Under the pieces are notes generated by a model, which saw only the letters and a list, made by a program, of their open reading frames with translations, did not search any database and was not told the origin of the DNA. From Berkiella_A sp963976875 (lineage in GTDB: Bacteria > Pseudomonadota > Gammaproteobacteria > Berkiellales > Berkiellaceae): 12,956 bases of DNA. Positions 7,113 through 12,956 of this stretch are shown piece after piece. Numbering within the stretch: the first letter of the stretch is position 1; the number at the start of each line of letters is the position of its first letter. Location of the stretch: assembly GCA_963976875.1 (NCBI GenBank), contig CAXBML010000046.1, positions 1 through 12,956 of the forward strand, read 5' to 3'. The position numbers and the translations under genes are program-made.

Positions 7113-7190
7113 TTAACCCAATAGTGCTTATTGGGTTAAGGATACAATGTTTGCAAGGGATATTGGGCACTCATAACCTTACTATTGGGC
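7113..7190. repeat. perfect 11-bp hairpin with extra TATTGGG copies
   Basis: TTAACCCAATA (7113-7123) pairs perfectly with TATTGGGTTAA (7129-7139) around the loop GTGCT. TATTGGGC recurs at 7161-7168 and 7183-7190, so the same 7-mer appears four times (once inverted) upstream of the AlpA-type gene. No T-run follows the hairpin on either strand, which argues against a terminator and for a protein-binding site. Confidence 0.7.
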
Positions 7191-7258
7191 TATGTTTTTT
7201 TTAAATTAACAAAACTTAATGTTAAACTATGTACGCAGATTTCTTTGAGGAAATTATC

Positions 7259-7369
7259 AGATATAGAGTGATATGTAGTAAGATTAGTTGATATGATTTG
7301 ACATGGAGTGATACAGGTTAAATGATATGAATTAATCTGAAGTGATATGACTTGAGATAGAGTAATATT
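7259..7369 (+). repeat. helically phased TGATATG decamer array
   Basis: Exact TGATATG occurs at 7269, 7289, 7323 and 7343. Near matches lie on the same 10-bp register: AGATATA 7259, TAAGATT 7279, TGACATG 7299, TGATACA 7309, TAATCTG 7333, TGAGATA 7353 and TAATATT 7363. A single 14-bp step separates 7309 and 7323. Each 7-mer is followed by a 3-base spacer. About eleven units on one DNA face suggest cooperative binding by one protein, as with the decamer iterons of P4-type origins. The bound protein is unknown. Confidence 0.75.
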
Positions 7370-7408
7370 AAAACACTGTTTTCAACATGAAAATATTTTG
7401 GCAGCTAC

Positions 7409-7471
7409 GTGGTACATTCCATATGTAATAATTTACGCAATAAGCAAGTTATTACATATAAAACATACCAC
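7409..7471. repeat. 63-bp two-tier palindrome
   Basis: The outer arms GTGGTA (7409-7414) and TACCAC (7466-7471) and the inner arms ATATGTAATAA (7421-7431) and TTATTACATAT (7449-7459) are all perfect. They are separated by symmetric 6-nt internal loops and a 17-nt apical loop. It lies 19 bp past the end of the Fic gene. There is no T-run, so it is not a standard terminator. It could be a recombination, nicking or partition site, or a dimeric operator. Confidence 0.7.
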
Positions 7472-7489
7472 CTTTGCATATAAGTAAGC

Positions 7490-9013
7490 TTAGCTTTGGT
7501 CTAAAAGCTCACCCAAAAACTGACAAAACGGAATAATATTCTGCCTGACACTCGCCTCTTCTAACGCCGCCATATAAGTATCTCGTTGCTCCACTGGAAC
7601 AATTGTCCAAGGATACCCACCTGATGCGCACATCACATTCATCATAAAACGTCCAATTCGACCGTTGCCGTCCATATACGGATGAATATAAACAAAGAAA
7701 AAATGGCCTAACACAATACGAACCGACGCCTCTTCTTCTTGTTTGAGTAGGTCAAAATACGCAGGCATGAGCTCTCGTACTGCTTCAACATTGGGTGGTA
7801 CATGTTGTGAGCGCCGAATATATACCAAATTACTACGATACCCAGCCAAATCAGCTGGCTGCAAGATACCTGCGGTTACACTTGGGCTAAACAACTCACG
7901 AAACCAATCACCATGGTCTTTCCAAGCAACCTCACCTGGATTTTCACCCTGAATGACTTTTTCAATACTTTGCTTGACGCTTTGGAATGCTTGCCAATAA
8001 CCTCGTGCTGCTAAAGCGTCTTTATGTTCTTTGTGTCTTTCAATTAAATCTGGATTCCAATTACCACTACGGACTTGATCAATGAGCTCTACGCTAACGC
8101 GATAACCTTCAATAGAGAGCGAGTGATAAGCATCGCTGATATATTGCTCATCCATATCTTTAAGATATGTATCTAAATCTATTGCTTGGGTAGCAGCCTT
8201 AGGAAACTGCTTGATAACATCCTCACGCATTTCATGCCATAACATGCGGATGCGGTTCACATGTGGTGATAGCTCTCTATGAGAGAATGATATAGGCGTA
8301 GGCGCTTCAAATGGATCATTCTCACGGATATCATACCCGGCAGATTGCATTGTCTTTATAATATCATCGGCAATTTTGTCATTGCCAATATTCCTAAACG
8401 CACCTGCTAAACGACCTGCCACAGTGCTATGCCCACCCTCTAAAAGCATTGGTAGAATCTCAGACGCATCTCGAATCATTGCAAGCGCGGCTCTCACATC
8501 CGTTGGGTTTTGTTTGAAAATTTGAGTGGAACAATTCACAAGAGCGGGAATGAGGGAAAAAACATTCAAGCCTTTTTTATCTTCAATATTATTTTCCTTT
8601 GGCATAGCGTATCTTACATTCAATACAGATGTATCAAATGGAAGCTGAGTTATCTTATTGTCACCTTTAGGAGAGTGCACTAAAAGTTGTCTAGGCACGG
8701 TCCAATTTTCTGCATGTAGTAATACGGATTGTTCCGGTGACAAGCACCATGTTTGATCAAATCGTTGACTGAGATATGAGGCAGAGAAATCCCAAAATGA
8801 AGCGTACCAGCTCGTGCTTTCTCCACGAGGTTCATCTGGCCGCGATGGGACATACCAGCCCTTTATGACCTCTAGCAAGAAACCATTTTTAGACAGGCGC
8901 TCACGATGGGTTCGGCTTAAGTCTTTTGCACGAACGGCAACAACACCCTGCTTTTGAAGTTCTCGCAGAGCCTCTAATGAAACAGCCAATTTTTCTGAAG
9001 GTGCAACCATCAT
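7490..9013 (-). CDS. AbiEi-like domain fused to Fic domain (putative AMPylator)
   Basis: 507 residues. The Fic motif HPYMDGNGRIGRF (444-456) is complete, with the catalytic histidine and the anion-binding GNGR, so AMP transfer from ATP to a protein hydroxyl is expected. An [S/T]xxxE[G/N]-like inhibitory motif, SLSIEG (298-303), lies upstream of the Fic core, as in self-inhibited class II Fic proteins. Residues 1 to about 140 look like an AbiEi-type domain (ALRELQKQGVVAVRAKDL, then LLEVIKGWYVPSRPDEP), normally a DNA-binding antitoxin domain that represses its own promoter. The fusion suggests one polypeptide carrying the toxin-like enzyme and its regulator. ATG at 9013 (or the adjacent ATG at 9010) has only a weak ribosome site. 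24-bp repeats upstream are candidate operators. The AMPylation target cannot be read from the sequence. Confidence 0.85.
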   Translation of the reverse strand: MMVAPSEKLAVSLEALRELQKQGVVAVRAKDLSRTHRERLSKNGFLLEVIKGWYVPSRPDEPRGESTSWYASFWDFSASYLSQRFDQTWCLSPEQSVLLHAENWTVPRQLLVHSPKGDNKITQLPFDTSVLNVRYAMPKENNIEDKKGLNVFSLIPALVNCSTQIFKQNPTDVRAALAMIRDASEILPMLLEGGHSTVAGRLAGAFRNIGNDKIADDIIKTMQSAGYDIRENDPFEAPTPISFSHRELSPHVNRIRMLWHEMREDVIKQFPKAATQAIDLDTYLKDMDEQYISDAYHSLSIEGYRVSVELIDQVRSGNWNPDLIERHKEHKDALAARGYWQAFQSVKQSIEKVIQGENPGEVAWKDHGDWFRELFSPSVTAGILQPADLAGYRSNLVYIRRSQHVPPNVEAVRELMPAYFDLLKQEEEASVRIVLGHFFFVYIHPYMDGNGRIGRFMMNVMCASGGYPWTIVPVEQRDTYMAALEEASVRQNIIPFCQFLGELLDQS

Positions 9014-9046
9014 TCTTTACCATATTATGAGTTATTATTTCGTGCT

Positions 9047-9142
9047 AATCCTAGGTTATTGCGTTGTGGAAATCCTAGGTTATTGCGTTGTGTTAATTAT
9101 AGGGTATTACGCTGTGTTATTCATAGGTTATTGTGCAAAAAG
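9047..9142. repeat. 24-bp tandem direct repeats upstream of the Fic gene
   Basis: Units begin at 9047, 9071, 9095 and 9119, exactly 24 bp apart. Units 1 and 2 share AATCCTAGGTTATTGCGTTG and more (22 of 24 identical). Unit 3 has diverged and unit 4 matches only in its first 15 or so bases. The array lies 34-129 bases upstream of the Fic gene start. On the minus strand TATAAT (9101-9096) falls inside unit 3. The placement fits an operator for the AbiEi-like domain of the Fic protein. Confidence 0.8.
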
Positions 9143-9692
9143 TATATTTTTTTTATTCAGCCTTATCAGCACCTCACTTTAAAAACATAAATAACCATTA
9201 TATTTCAATAGTTTATATAGTTTCTCATAGAAGAGGTAATTTATAGCCTAAAAATAAGTGTGCTTACTCTAGTGTGATAATTGGGTCCTTTCTACCATAT
9301 ATTTATACGGGGCACAGAAGCGCAAAATGCGTGTAGAAACTGGGATTGAGATTTCACCCCCCACTCAAGTAGTGGCGGTAATAATAATTCTGGTTAGAGC
9401 AGAATATGATGGGGAAGCACTACCCACCTAGTTGTCTACCTTGGTTTAAATTATAGAAGATATAGGATAAGCGAATTTATTGTAAGCTTGTGAACTTTTT
9501 TAGGTAACACAAAAAACGTTGTAACAGAGATTATCTACGTGCCTGTAGTGAAAAAAAAGCAAGAAGATAATACCCACTTACTTGTATATCTAAGGTACGT
9601 ATAGCTATATATATTTTTTTCTGGGGGTAGTATTAGTAACCTTACTGTTTAAATACAATAAGACTATTTTTCATGGGAAAGGAAAGTTTTGA
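9143..9692. other. gene-free region between the Fic and DUF6602-like genes
   Basis: 550 AT-rich bases without a credible gene, between two divergent genes. It contains copy 1 of the 67-bp structured repeat (9281-9347), small hairpins CCACT/AGTGG (about 9361-9375) and TTCTG/CAGAA (about 9388-9404), and an imperfect 24-nt direct repeat (9421-9444 and 9571-9594, both starting TACCCAC). TACAAT at 9654-9659 is a possible -10 for the DUF6602-like gene, without a good -35. Confidence 0.5.
9281..9347 (+). repeat. 67-bp structured direct repeat, copy 1
   Basis: 56 of 67 bases match copy 2 at 12582-12648 in the same orientation, including an identical 23-nt core (9303-9325) containing TACGGGGCACAGAAGCGCAA. 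Internal arms TTTCTAC (9289-9295) and GTAGAAA (9333-9339) pair perfectly. AATTCTGGTT, which directly follows copy 2, recurs at 9386-9395 after copy 1, suggesting longer homology interrupted by about 40 bases. Confidence 0.85.
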
Positions 9693-11033
9693 ATGGCAAA
9701 TCACAGTAACGTATCTAAGTTATCAGATATAATAAGCAACTTTATTGAATTTGAAATTGAAAAATGTAAAAAATTTCCATATAACCATAATCCTACCCTT
9801 GGCGATATGTATGAAGCAATTACAGAAGGAGCAATAGATCAAATTATCCCAGTAAAATTTAATCTAAAGATTGTAAGTGGCTTTATCTATGATGAATATG
9901 GGTTTCAAAGTAGACAGATAGACCGAATGCTTGTTGTTGGTGATGGGAAAAGAATTGGGCGTACTAATTCTTATGAATACAATATAAATGATGTTCTTGT
10001 TATCTTTGAAGTAAAAAAAAGCCTAAATAAAAATGAGCTATCAGATGCATATGAATTATTATCTGCAATCTCAAGAGCATATAAAAACAGTTTCGAGGCA
10101 AGAATAAGTAATAAAGACGAAATTAATATAATGTATGCGGCAAAATCATTTTCACAAATTACGGGGCGACCAGAACCAGCTGAGTATTATGATATTAAGT
10201 TCATGAACCAAGAAGAAGCTCTAATTTTTTATACTTTAGTGAGGGATACATACGCACCAATTTCCATTGTCCATGGGTATGGGGGTTATAAAACAGAAAA
10301 AGGCTTAAGAGATAGCTTTATAAGTTTCCTAAAATCAAAAATTAATTCAGAGTGTTTTGGCACACCTTGTATACCAAATCTTACATCTAGCGCTCCATTT
10401 TCTATAGTTAAGACAACTGGCATGCCATTTAAAGCAAAATTAATCCAGGAAGATTATTGGCCAATAGTCTCCTCTACTCGAACTAATACAATGTATCTTA
10501 TGATTGAAATAATATGGACAAAACTATCATTGGTTTTTAATTATAGAATGCCATGGGGCATAGATCTAGAAAGTGATGTAATGGCTCTGCTTTTAAGCGG
10601 TAAGTACGCCTGTAATGAAGAAAATAATTCAGAGGGGTGGAGATATAAATTTGAATCAATTCAAGAAAATGAATTGAAAGATAACATATGCAAAGAAGAT
10701 TGGGAACCACCTATTGTCCCCAATATTTTCTATAAACTAGTCCAAAACATATCTATATGTGGGGATTTAAATGTTGAATCTGAATATTTTAAATGTCATG
10801 TTGTTGAATCCAGTCGCTCCGAAGAAGAGATAATTAAAGAGTTAATAGGAACAAATATTCTTACTTTTGATAAAAATACAGGCAATATCTCAATAATAGG
10901 GAAGGAATTATATTTTGTACAAGTTTCAGATAATTCTTGGGCTATTTATGATGACAAGTCGAGACTTAGCCAATGGTGTAAATTAAAGGGTATAGAGCCT
11001 AATTTTATAAATGTTTATAGGGGCATAAATTAA
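9693..11033 (+). CDS. DUF6602-like protein with PD-(D/E)XK-type core
   Basis: 446 residues, soluble. Residues 30-130 resemble the DUF6602 domain: NHNPTLGDMYEAITEGAI (an acidic helix with E41), then SGFIYDEYGFQSRQIDRMLV with D77 in QID, then NDVLVIFEVKKSLNK with E106 and K108. The order E...D...ExK is the active-site pattern of restriction-nuclease-like folds, so metal-dependent DNA cleavage is plausible but unproven. The rest (about 200-446) is not recognised. The ATG follows GGAAAG by 6-7 bases. It is the only plus-strand gene in the repeat-bracketed segment, converging on the SLATT gene with a 14-bp gap and no visible terminator. It may be a standalone defence nuclease or a third component with the CBASS pair. 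Confidence 0.65.
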   Translation: MANHSNVSKLSDIISNFIEFEIEKCKKFPYNHNPTLGDMYEAITEGAIDQIIPVKFNLKIVSGFIYDEYGFQSRQIDRMLVVGDGKRIGRTNSYEYNINDVLVIFEVKKSLNKNELSDAYELLSAISRAYKNSFEARISNKDEINIMYAAKSFSQITGRPEPAEYYDIKFMNQEEALIFYTLVRDTYAPISIVHGYGGYKTEKGLRDSFISFLKSKINSECFGTPCIPNLTSSAPFSIVKTTGMPFKAKLIQEDYWPIVSSTRTNTMYLMIEIIWTKLSLVFNYRMPWGIDLESDVMALLLSGKYACNEENNSEGWRYKFESIQENELKDNICKEDWEPPIVPNIFYKLVQNISICGDLNVESEYFKCHVVESSRSEEEIIKELIGTNILTFDKNTGNISIIGKELYFVQVSDNSWAIYDDKSRLSQWCKLKGIEPNFINVYRGIN

Positions 11034-11047
11034 AATACCTATCTTCC

Positions 11048-11587
11048 TTATTTTTCAATATCAACAGTAAAGGTTGACTCCCCTGACTCAATTCCCTTTT
11101 TTGCTTTTTTATAAGCAAAGCGTTGTAATTGAGGAGAGCTTTGGTTTAAATCATCTTTTTGTGTTGTGAGGAATTTTAATTCTTCAATAAAAATTTCATC
11201 TGATTCAATTTGAAACAACTCAACATTTTTTAAAATTCTTATTTTGTTCATGAGGGTGTTATATTTGTTTCCCACACTGAGATGTGTAGCAGCTCGATCC
11301 TTTGGGTTAATAAAAGTTAATATACTTGATAAGCCTGTAATAATAAAAGATATTATACCTGCAACAGCTATCCACTCTTCTTTATTAAAAATCGATACCC
11401 CAGCGAAAGCAGAAAGGATTACAATAGATAGGCCAGTGTATAAGTGGGTGTTATCCCAAAATCTTGCTGCAGCGTAATGACCTTTTGATGAATAGCATAA
11501 ATTCTCTTCGAGCCTTTGAGCTTCCTTAGCAGCCTCTTGCCTAGCCTTTGAAAACTGACTTAATCTTGTTTCAATTTTTTTATCCAT
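11048..11587 (-). CDS. SLATT-domain 2TM membrane effector (CBASS)
   Basis: 179 residues. An N-terminal charged helix (2-32) precedes TM1 (about 48-67, LYTGLSIVILSAFAGVSIF) and TM2 (about 73-93, IAVAGIISFIITGLSSIL). A short linker NPKDRAATH and a cytoplasmic helical tail (about 97-160) follow. This is the SLATT layout, named for its association with SMODS nucleotidyltransferases and SLOG domains. Such effectors are thought to damage the inner membrane once a cyclic-nucleotide signal is made. The ATG at 11587 overlaps the last 8 bases of the nucleotidyltransferase gene, indicating translational coupling. A longer in-frame start at 11644 would run deep into that gene and is not preferred. Membrane disruption is the known or predicted family role; here it is inferred. 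Confidence 0.85.
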   Translation of the reverse strand: MDKKIETRLSQFSKARQEAAKEAQRLEENLCYSSKGHYAAARFWDNTHLYTGLSIVILSAFAGVSIFNKEEWIAVAGIISFIITGLSSILTFINPKDRAATHLSVGNKYNTLMNKIRILKNVELFQIESDEIFIEELKFLTTQKDDLNQSSPQLQRFAYKKAKKGIESGESTFTVDIEK

Positions 11588-12452
11588 AGCTAGGGAAATA
11601 ATCTCCAAATAAATTTTGCCAATGTTTAATTGCTTTGGCAACATTATTAACTTTTACTGATTCTTCAGCATACCATGCTTCTATATAAGCTTTTTGTAAA
11701 GCTGATTGTGCAATATACTCATCGTTTTTTTCTTTTTGATAACTTCCAACATCACCCCCATAACCCGATGGGTCTAAGTTTTCTTGCAAAACAAGTTTAC
11801 TAGCTTTCTGAAAAAAATACCTTACTCCTGAAGGGTAATCACTAATAATTATGTTATCAAAAACTTCTAATGCTAACACTTCTAAATGGAAGGATTGAAA
11901 AAAACTATTATGAATTCTATTCCAGGCTTTAATCATCTTAATTAGGGGGATTAATTTGCCATTTTGTATTTGATTTTTTTTCGTTAATATCTCAACATGG
12001 ATTTTAGGGTCGGTAGAGATCCATATATTTCTTGTTGAGTTTGGAATCAAGAATCCACCATTTTTTCGATGAAAAGCAGGCACTATATCTACCATAAAAT
12101 CAGTAAATGTAATCGTAACGGCCTGTCCGTTTCTACTTATTTTAGGAGTTTTAGTGAAAGTTTTTTGTAGGACTCTTTTTACCTGATCTAATAAGTTGGC
12201 AGGCCCATTGTTTTGAGCCCTAAAATATTTGGGGTCCAGGATTATAAATATATCTATATCTGACTTGCTTAATGGAGATATCAATGTGCATCTCCGATAT
12301 GAGCCTGTAAGAAAAGAATCAAGAACAATCATGTCGGATTGAATAACGTTTCTAACATTTGTTTGACGTGTTGAAACTGTTGATTCCTGTAGCATAGTGA
12401 TTTGTAAATTGTTTTTAAATTTCTCAATTGCTAAGCTGATAGATGTGGCCAC
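11580..12452 (-). CDS. CD-NTase (SMODS-type cyclic-oligonucleotide synthase), CBASS
   Basis: 290 residues from the chosen start. The nucleotidyltransferase signature is complete: LTGSYRR (48-54, G50-S51), DIDIF with metal-binding D65 and D67, and the third acidic residue D122 in VDIVPAF. A helical C-terminal domain follows (about 165-290, WNRIHNSFFQSFHLEVLALEVF). Such enzymes sense infection and make a cyclic di- or trinucleotide, here presumably for the SLATT protein encoded next. No Cap2/Cap3, HORMA or TRIP13-like gene is adjacent, which fits a minimal type I CBASS. The GTG start at 12452 is chosen because AGAGG lies five bases upstream, the protein then begins MATSISLAIEKF, and a good promoter lies at 12487-12516. 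ATG starts at 12491 and 12530 lie at or upstream of the predicted transcript start. Confidence 0.88.
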   Translation of the reverse strand: MATSISLAIEKFKNNLQITMLQESTVSTRQTNVRNVIQSDMIVLDSFLTGSYRRCTLISPLSKSDIDIFIILDPKYFRAQNNGPANLLDQVKRVLQKTFTKTPKISRNGQAVTITFTDFMVDIVPAFHRKNGGFLIPNSTRNIWISTDPKIHVEILTKKNQIQNGKLIPLIKMIKAWNRIHNSFFQSFHLEVLALEVFDNIIISDYPSGVRYFFQKASKLVLQENLDPSGYGGDVGSYQKEKNDEYIAQSALQKAYIEAWYAEESVKVNNVAKAIKHWQNLFGDYFPSYG

Positions 12453-12486
12453 AAAAACCTCTAATATTTTTTGAATTGAGTAAGTT

Positions 12487-12516
12487 ATCATAACGTTAAA
12501 AATAAATATGTGACAA
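12487..12516 (-). promoter_or_regulatory. sigma70-type promoter for the CBASS operon
   Basis: On the minus strand TTGTCA (12516-12511, 5/6 to the -35 consensus) and TATGAT (12492-12487, 5/6 to the -10) are separated by 18 bases. Transcription would start near 12480, giving a leader of roughly 25-30 nt to the GTG at 12452 and removing the two longer ATG starts. Recognised by eye only. Confidence 0.6.
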
Positions 12517-12573
12517 GCTGAGACTCCCATAGAACACCCAACTCTGCTTATAGCTTACATGGTTTCCTATCAA

Positions 12574-12585
12574 CCAAATATTTGG
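12574..12585. repeat. 12-bp palindrome CCAAATATTTGG
   Basis: A perfect palindrome upstream of the CBASS promoter that overlaps the first bases of 67-bp repeat copy 2. Copy 1 has no equivalent palindrome at its edge. It could be an operator for the CBASS operon or a junction by-product. Confidence 0.4.
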
Positions 12586-12648
12586 GTCCTTCCAACCACA
12601 TACTTATACGGGGCACAGAAGCGCAATACCCGTGCAGCAAGTGGAATT
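12582..12648 (+). repeat. 67-bp structured direct repeat, copy 2
   Basis: Same orientation as copy 1, with the identical core at 12604-12626. It folds differently at the edges: CCAACCA (12592-12598) pairs with TGGTTGG (12650-12656), and ACGGG (12608-12612) with CCCGT (12629-12633). Both copies keep the ability to fold although their arm sequences differ. Together they bracket the DUF6602-like gene and the CBASS operon. Confidence 0.85.
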
Positions 12649-12956
12649 CTGGTTGGGGGCTCCTTCTTCTAGTGTTGGTAACTTACACTGTAAAATTCAG
12701 CGTTTTGTTATTTGGCACTATAAAGTTTTAGCGTTTAGGTCAGGTACCACTCTTGATCGAGTATACTGCCTTTGACTTTAAAATATAACGAAACCCTATG
12801 GTTGTTAGTATTCCTGCTTATTTACCAAGTAGCTTGTTACCAGCTCACTCATTGCTATAAATATCTAAGCTTTTTCTAAAACCAGTGTCTTATATCCTTT
12901 TTTTGGCTCTTCATCAAAAACAGGGGCACTTTAAATCCATTATATTAAGCTAAGTG
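12649..12956. other. gene-free right edge
   Basis: No convincing gene. A weak inverted repeat AGTGT/ACACT lies near 12680-12698. On the minus strand, 12930-12865 is open for 21 codons (SAPVFDEEPKKGYKTLVLEK region, then A and stop) right after an in-frame stop at 12933-12931. It could be the tail of a decayed gene, but it is too short to call. Confidence 0.4.

Larger units (their letters stand above)
7029..7489. other. gene-free control region, candidate replication origin
   Basis: 461 bases between the AlpA-type start and the Fic gene end, with no credible gene. It holds, in order: a weak inverted repeat CGAGT/ACTCG (7076-7090) in the likely AlpA promoter, a perfect 11-bp hairpin with satellite TATTGGG copies (7113-7190), an AT-rich stretch with T8 (about 7193-7250), the phased TGATATG array (7259-7369) and a 63-bp two-tier palindrome (7409-7471). 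Repeats plus an AT-rich segment next to a primase-helicase operon are what an iteron-type origin would look like. This is inference. Confidence 0.5.

Noticed and set aside
7168..7201. Possible intrinsic terminator with T8 tract at 7193-7201
   Set aside because: Only a short, bulged stem precedes the T-run and no plus-strand gene ends there.
7022..7204. 60-codon plus-strand reading frame in the control region
   Set aside because: No ribosome site, no protein-like composition, and it runs through the hairpin and repeats; treated as chance.
9047..9142. 24-bp units considered as a CRISPR array
   Set aside because: The repeats are directly adjacent with no spacers, and no cas gene is present.
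9281..12648. 67-bp repeats considered as insertion-sequence ends or integron attC sites
   Set aside because: They are direct, not inverted; there is no transposase or integron integrase between or beside them, and no clear GTTRRRY core site.
12865..12930. 21-codon minus-strand open stretch resembling a protein tail
   Set aside because: It is preceded by an in-frame stop, is too short, and matches no family I can name.

Overview
This window looks like an AT-rich accessory island, most likely from a gammaproteobacterium. That assignment is an inference from gene families and base composition; there is no rRNA or housekeeping gene to anchor it. I see no rRNA, no complete tRNA, no CRISPR array, no transposase and no integrase. 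Every recognisable gene belongs either to a P4-like integrative satellite or to predicted anti-phage or toxin-type cargo.

Layout. (i) 1-408 has no gene. It holds a short stretch (221-249, minus strand) resembling the 3' end of tRNA-Ile, followed by a tandem 12-bp repeat (299-322) and a hairpin. This fits the outer attachment end of a tRNA-inserted element lying to the right. (ii) 409-3552 is a cargo block: a minus-strand pair (winged-helix protein, then a coiled-coil protein with a PD-(D/E)XK-like nuclease domain) and a divergent DUF2971-type gene. (iii) 3569-7028 is the satellite core, all on the minus strand: AlpA-type regulator, TOPRIM primase-like protein, DUF927 helicase and a small unknown protein. 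The first three genes overlap or nearly overlap, and the TOPRIM/DUF927 pair resembles a split P4 alpha primase-helicase. (iv) 7029-7489 is a gene-free control region with a perfect 11-bp hairpin, a TGATATG array on a 10-bp (helical) period, and a 63-bp two-tier palindrome. It is a candidate replication origin and operator region. (v) 7490-9013 is an AbiEi-like/Fic fusion preceded by 24-bp tandem repeats over a TATAAT hexamer. (vi) 9281-12648 is a 3.3-kb segment bracketed by two copies of a structured 67-bp direct repeat (about 84% identical). It holds a DUF6602-type nuclease-like gene (+) and a minimal two-gene CBASS operon (CD-NTase then a SLATT 2TM effector, minus strand). (vii) 12649-12956 has no convincing gene.

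How it may work. The core would replicate and regulate the element, while the cargo modules are abortive-infection-type systems: cyclic-nucleotide signalling to a membrane effector, Fic AMPylation under an antitoxin-like DNA-binding domain, and nuclease-like proteins. The most unusual DNA-level feature is a roughly 90-bp element built from GGGAACACC repeats and a hairpin. It occurs twice in opposite orientation, each time inside a coding sequence near the 5' end: once in the DUF927 gene (read as REQREHREQ) and once in the small gene (read as CSRCSRCS). The best candidates for something undescribed are this element, the phased decamer array, the 67-bp repeats bracketing the CBASS segment, and the winged-helix/nuclease pair.
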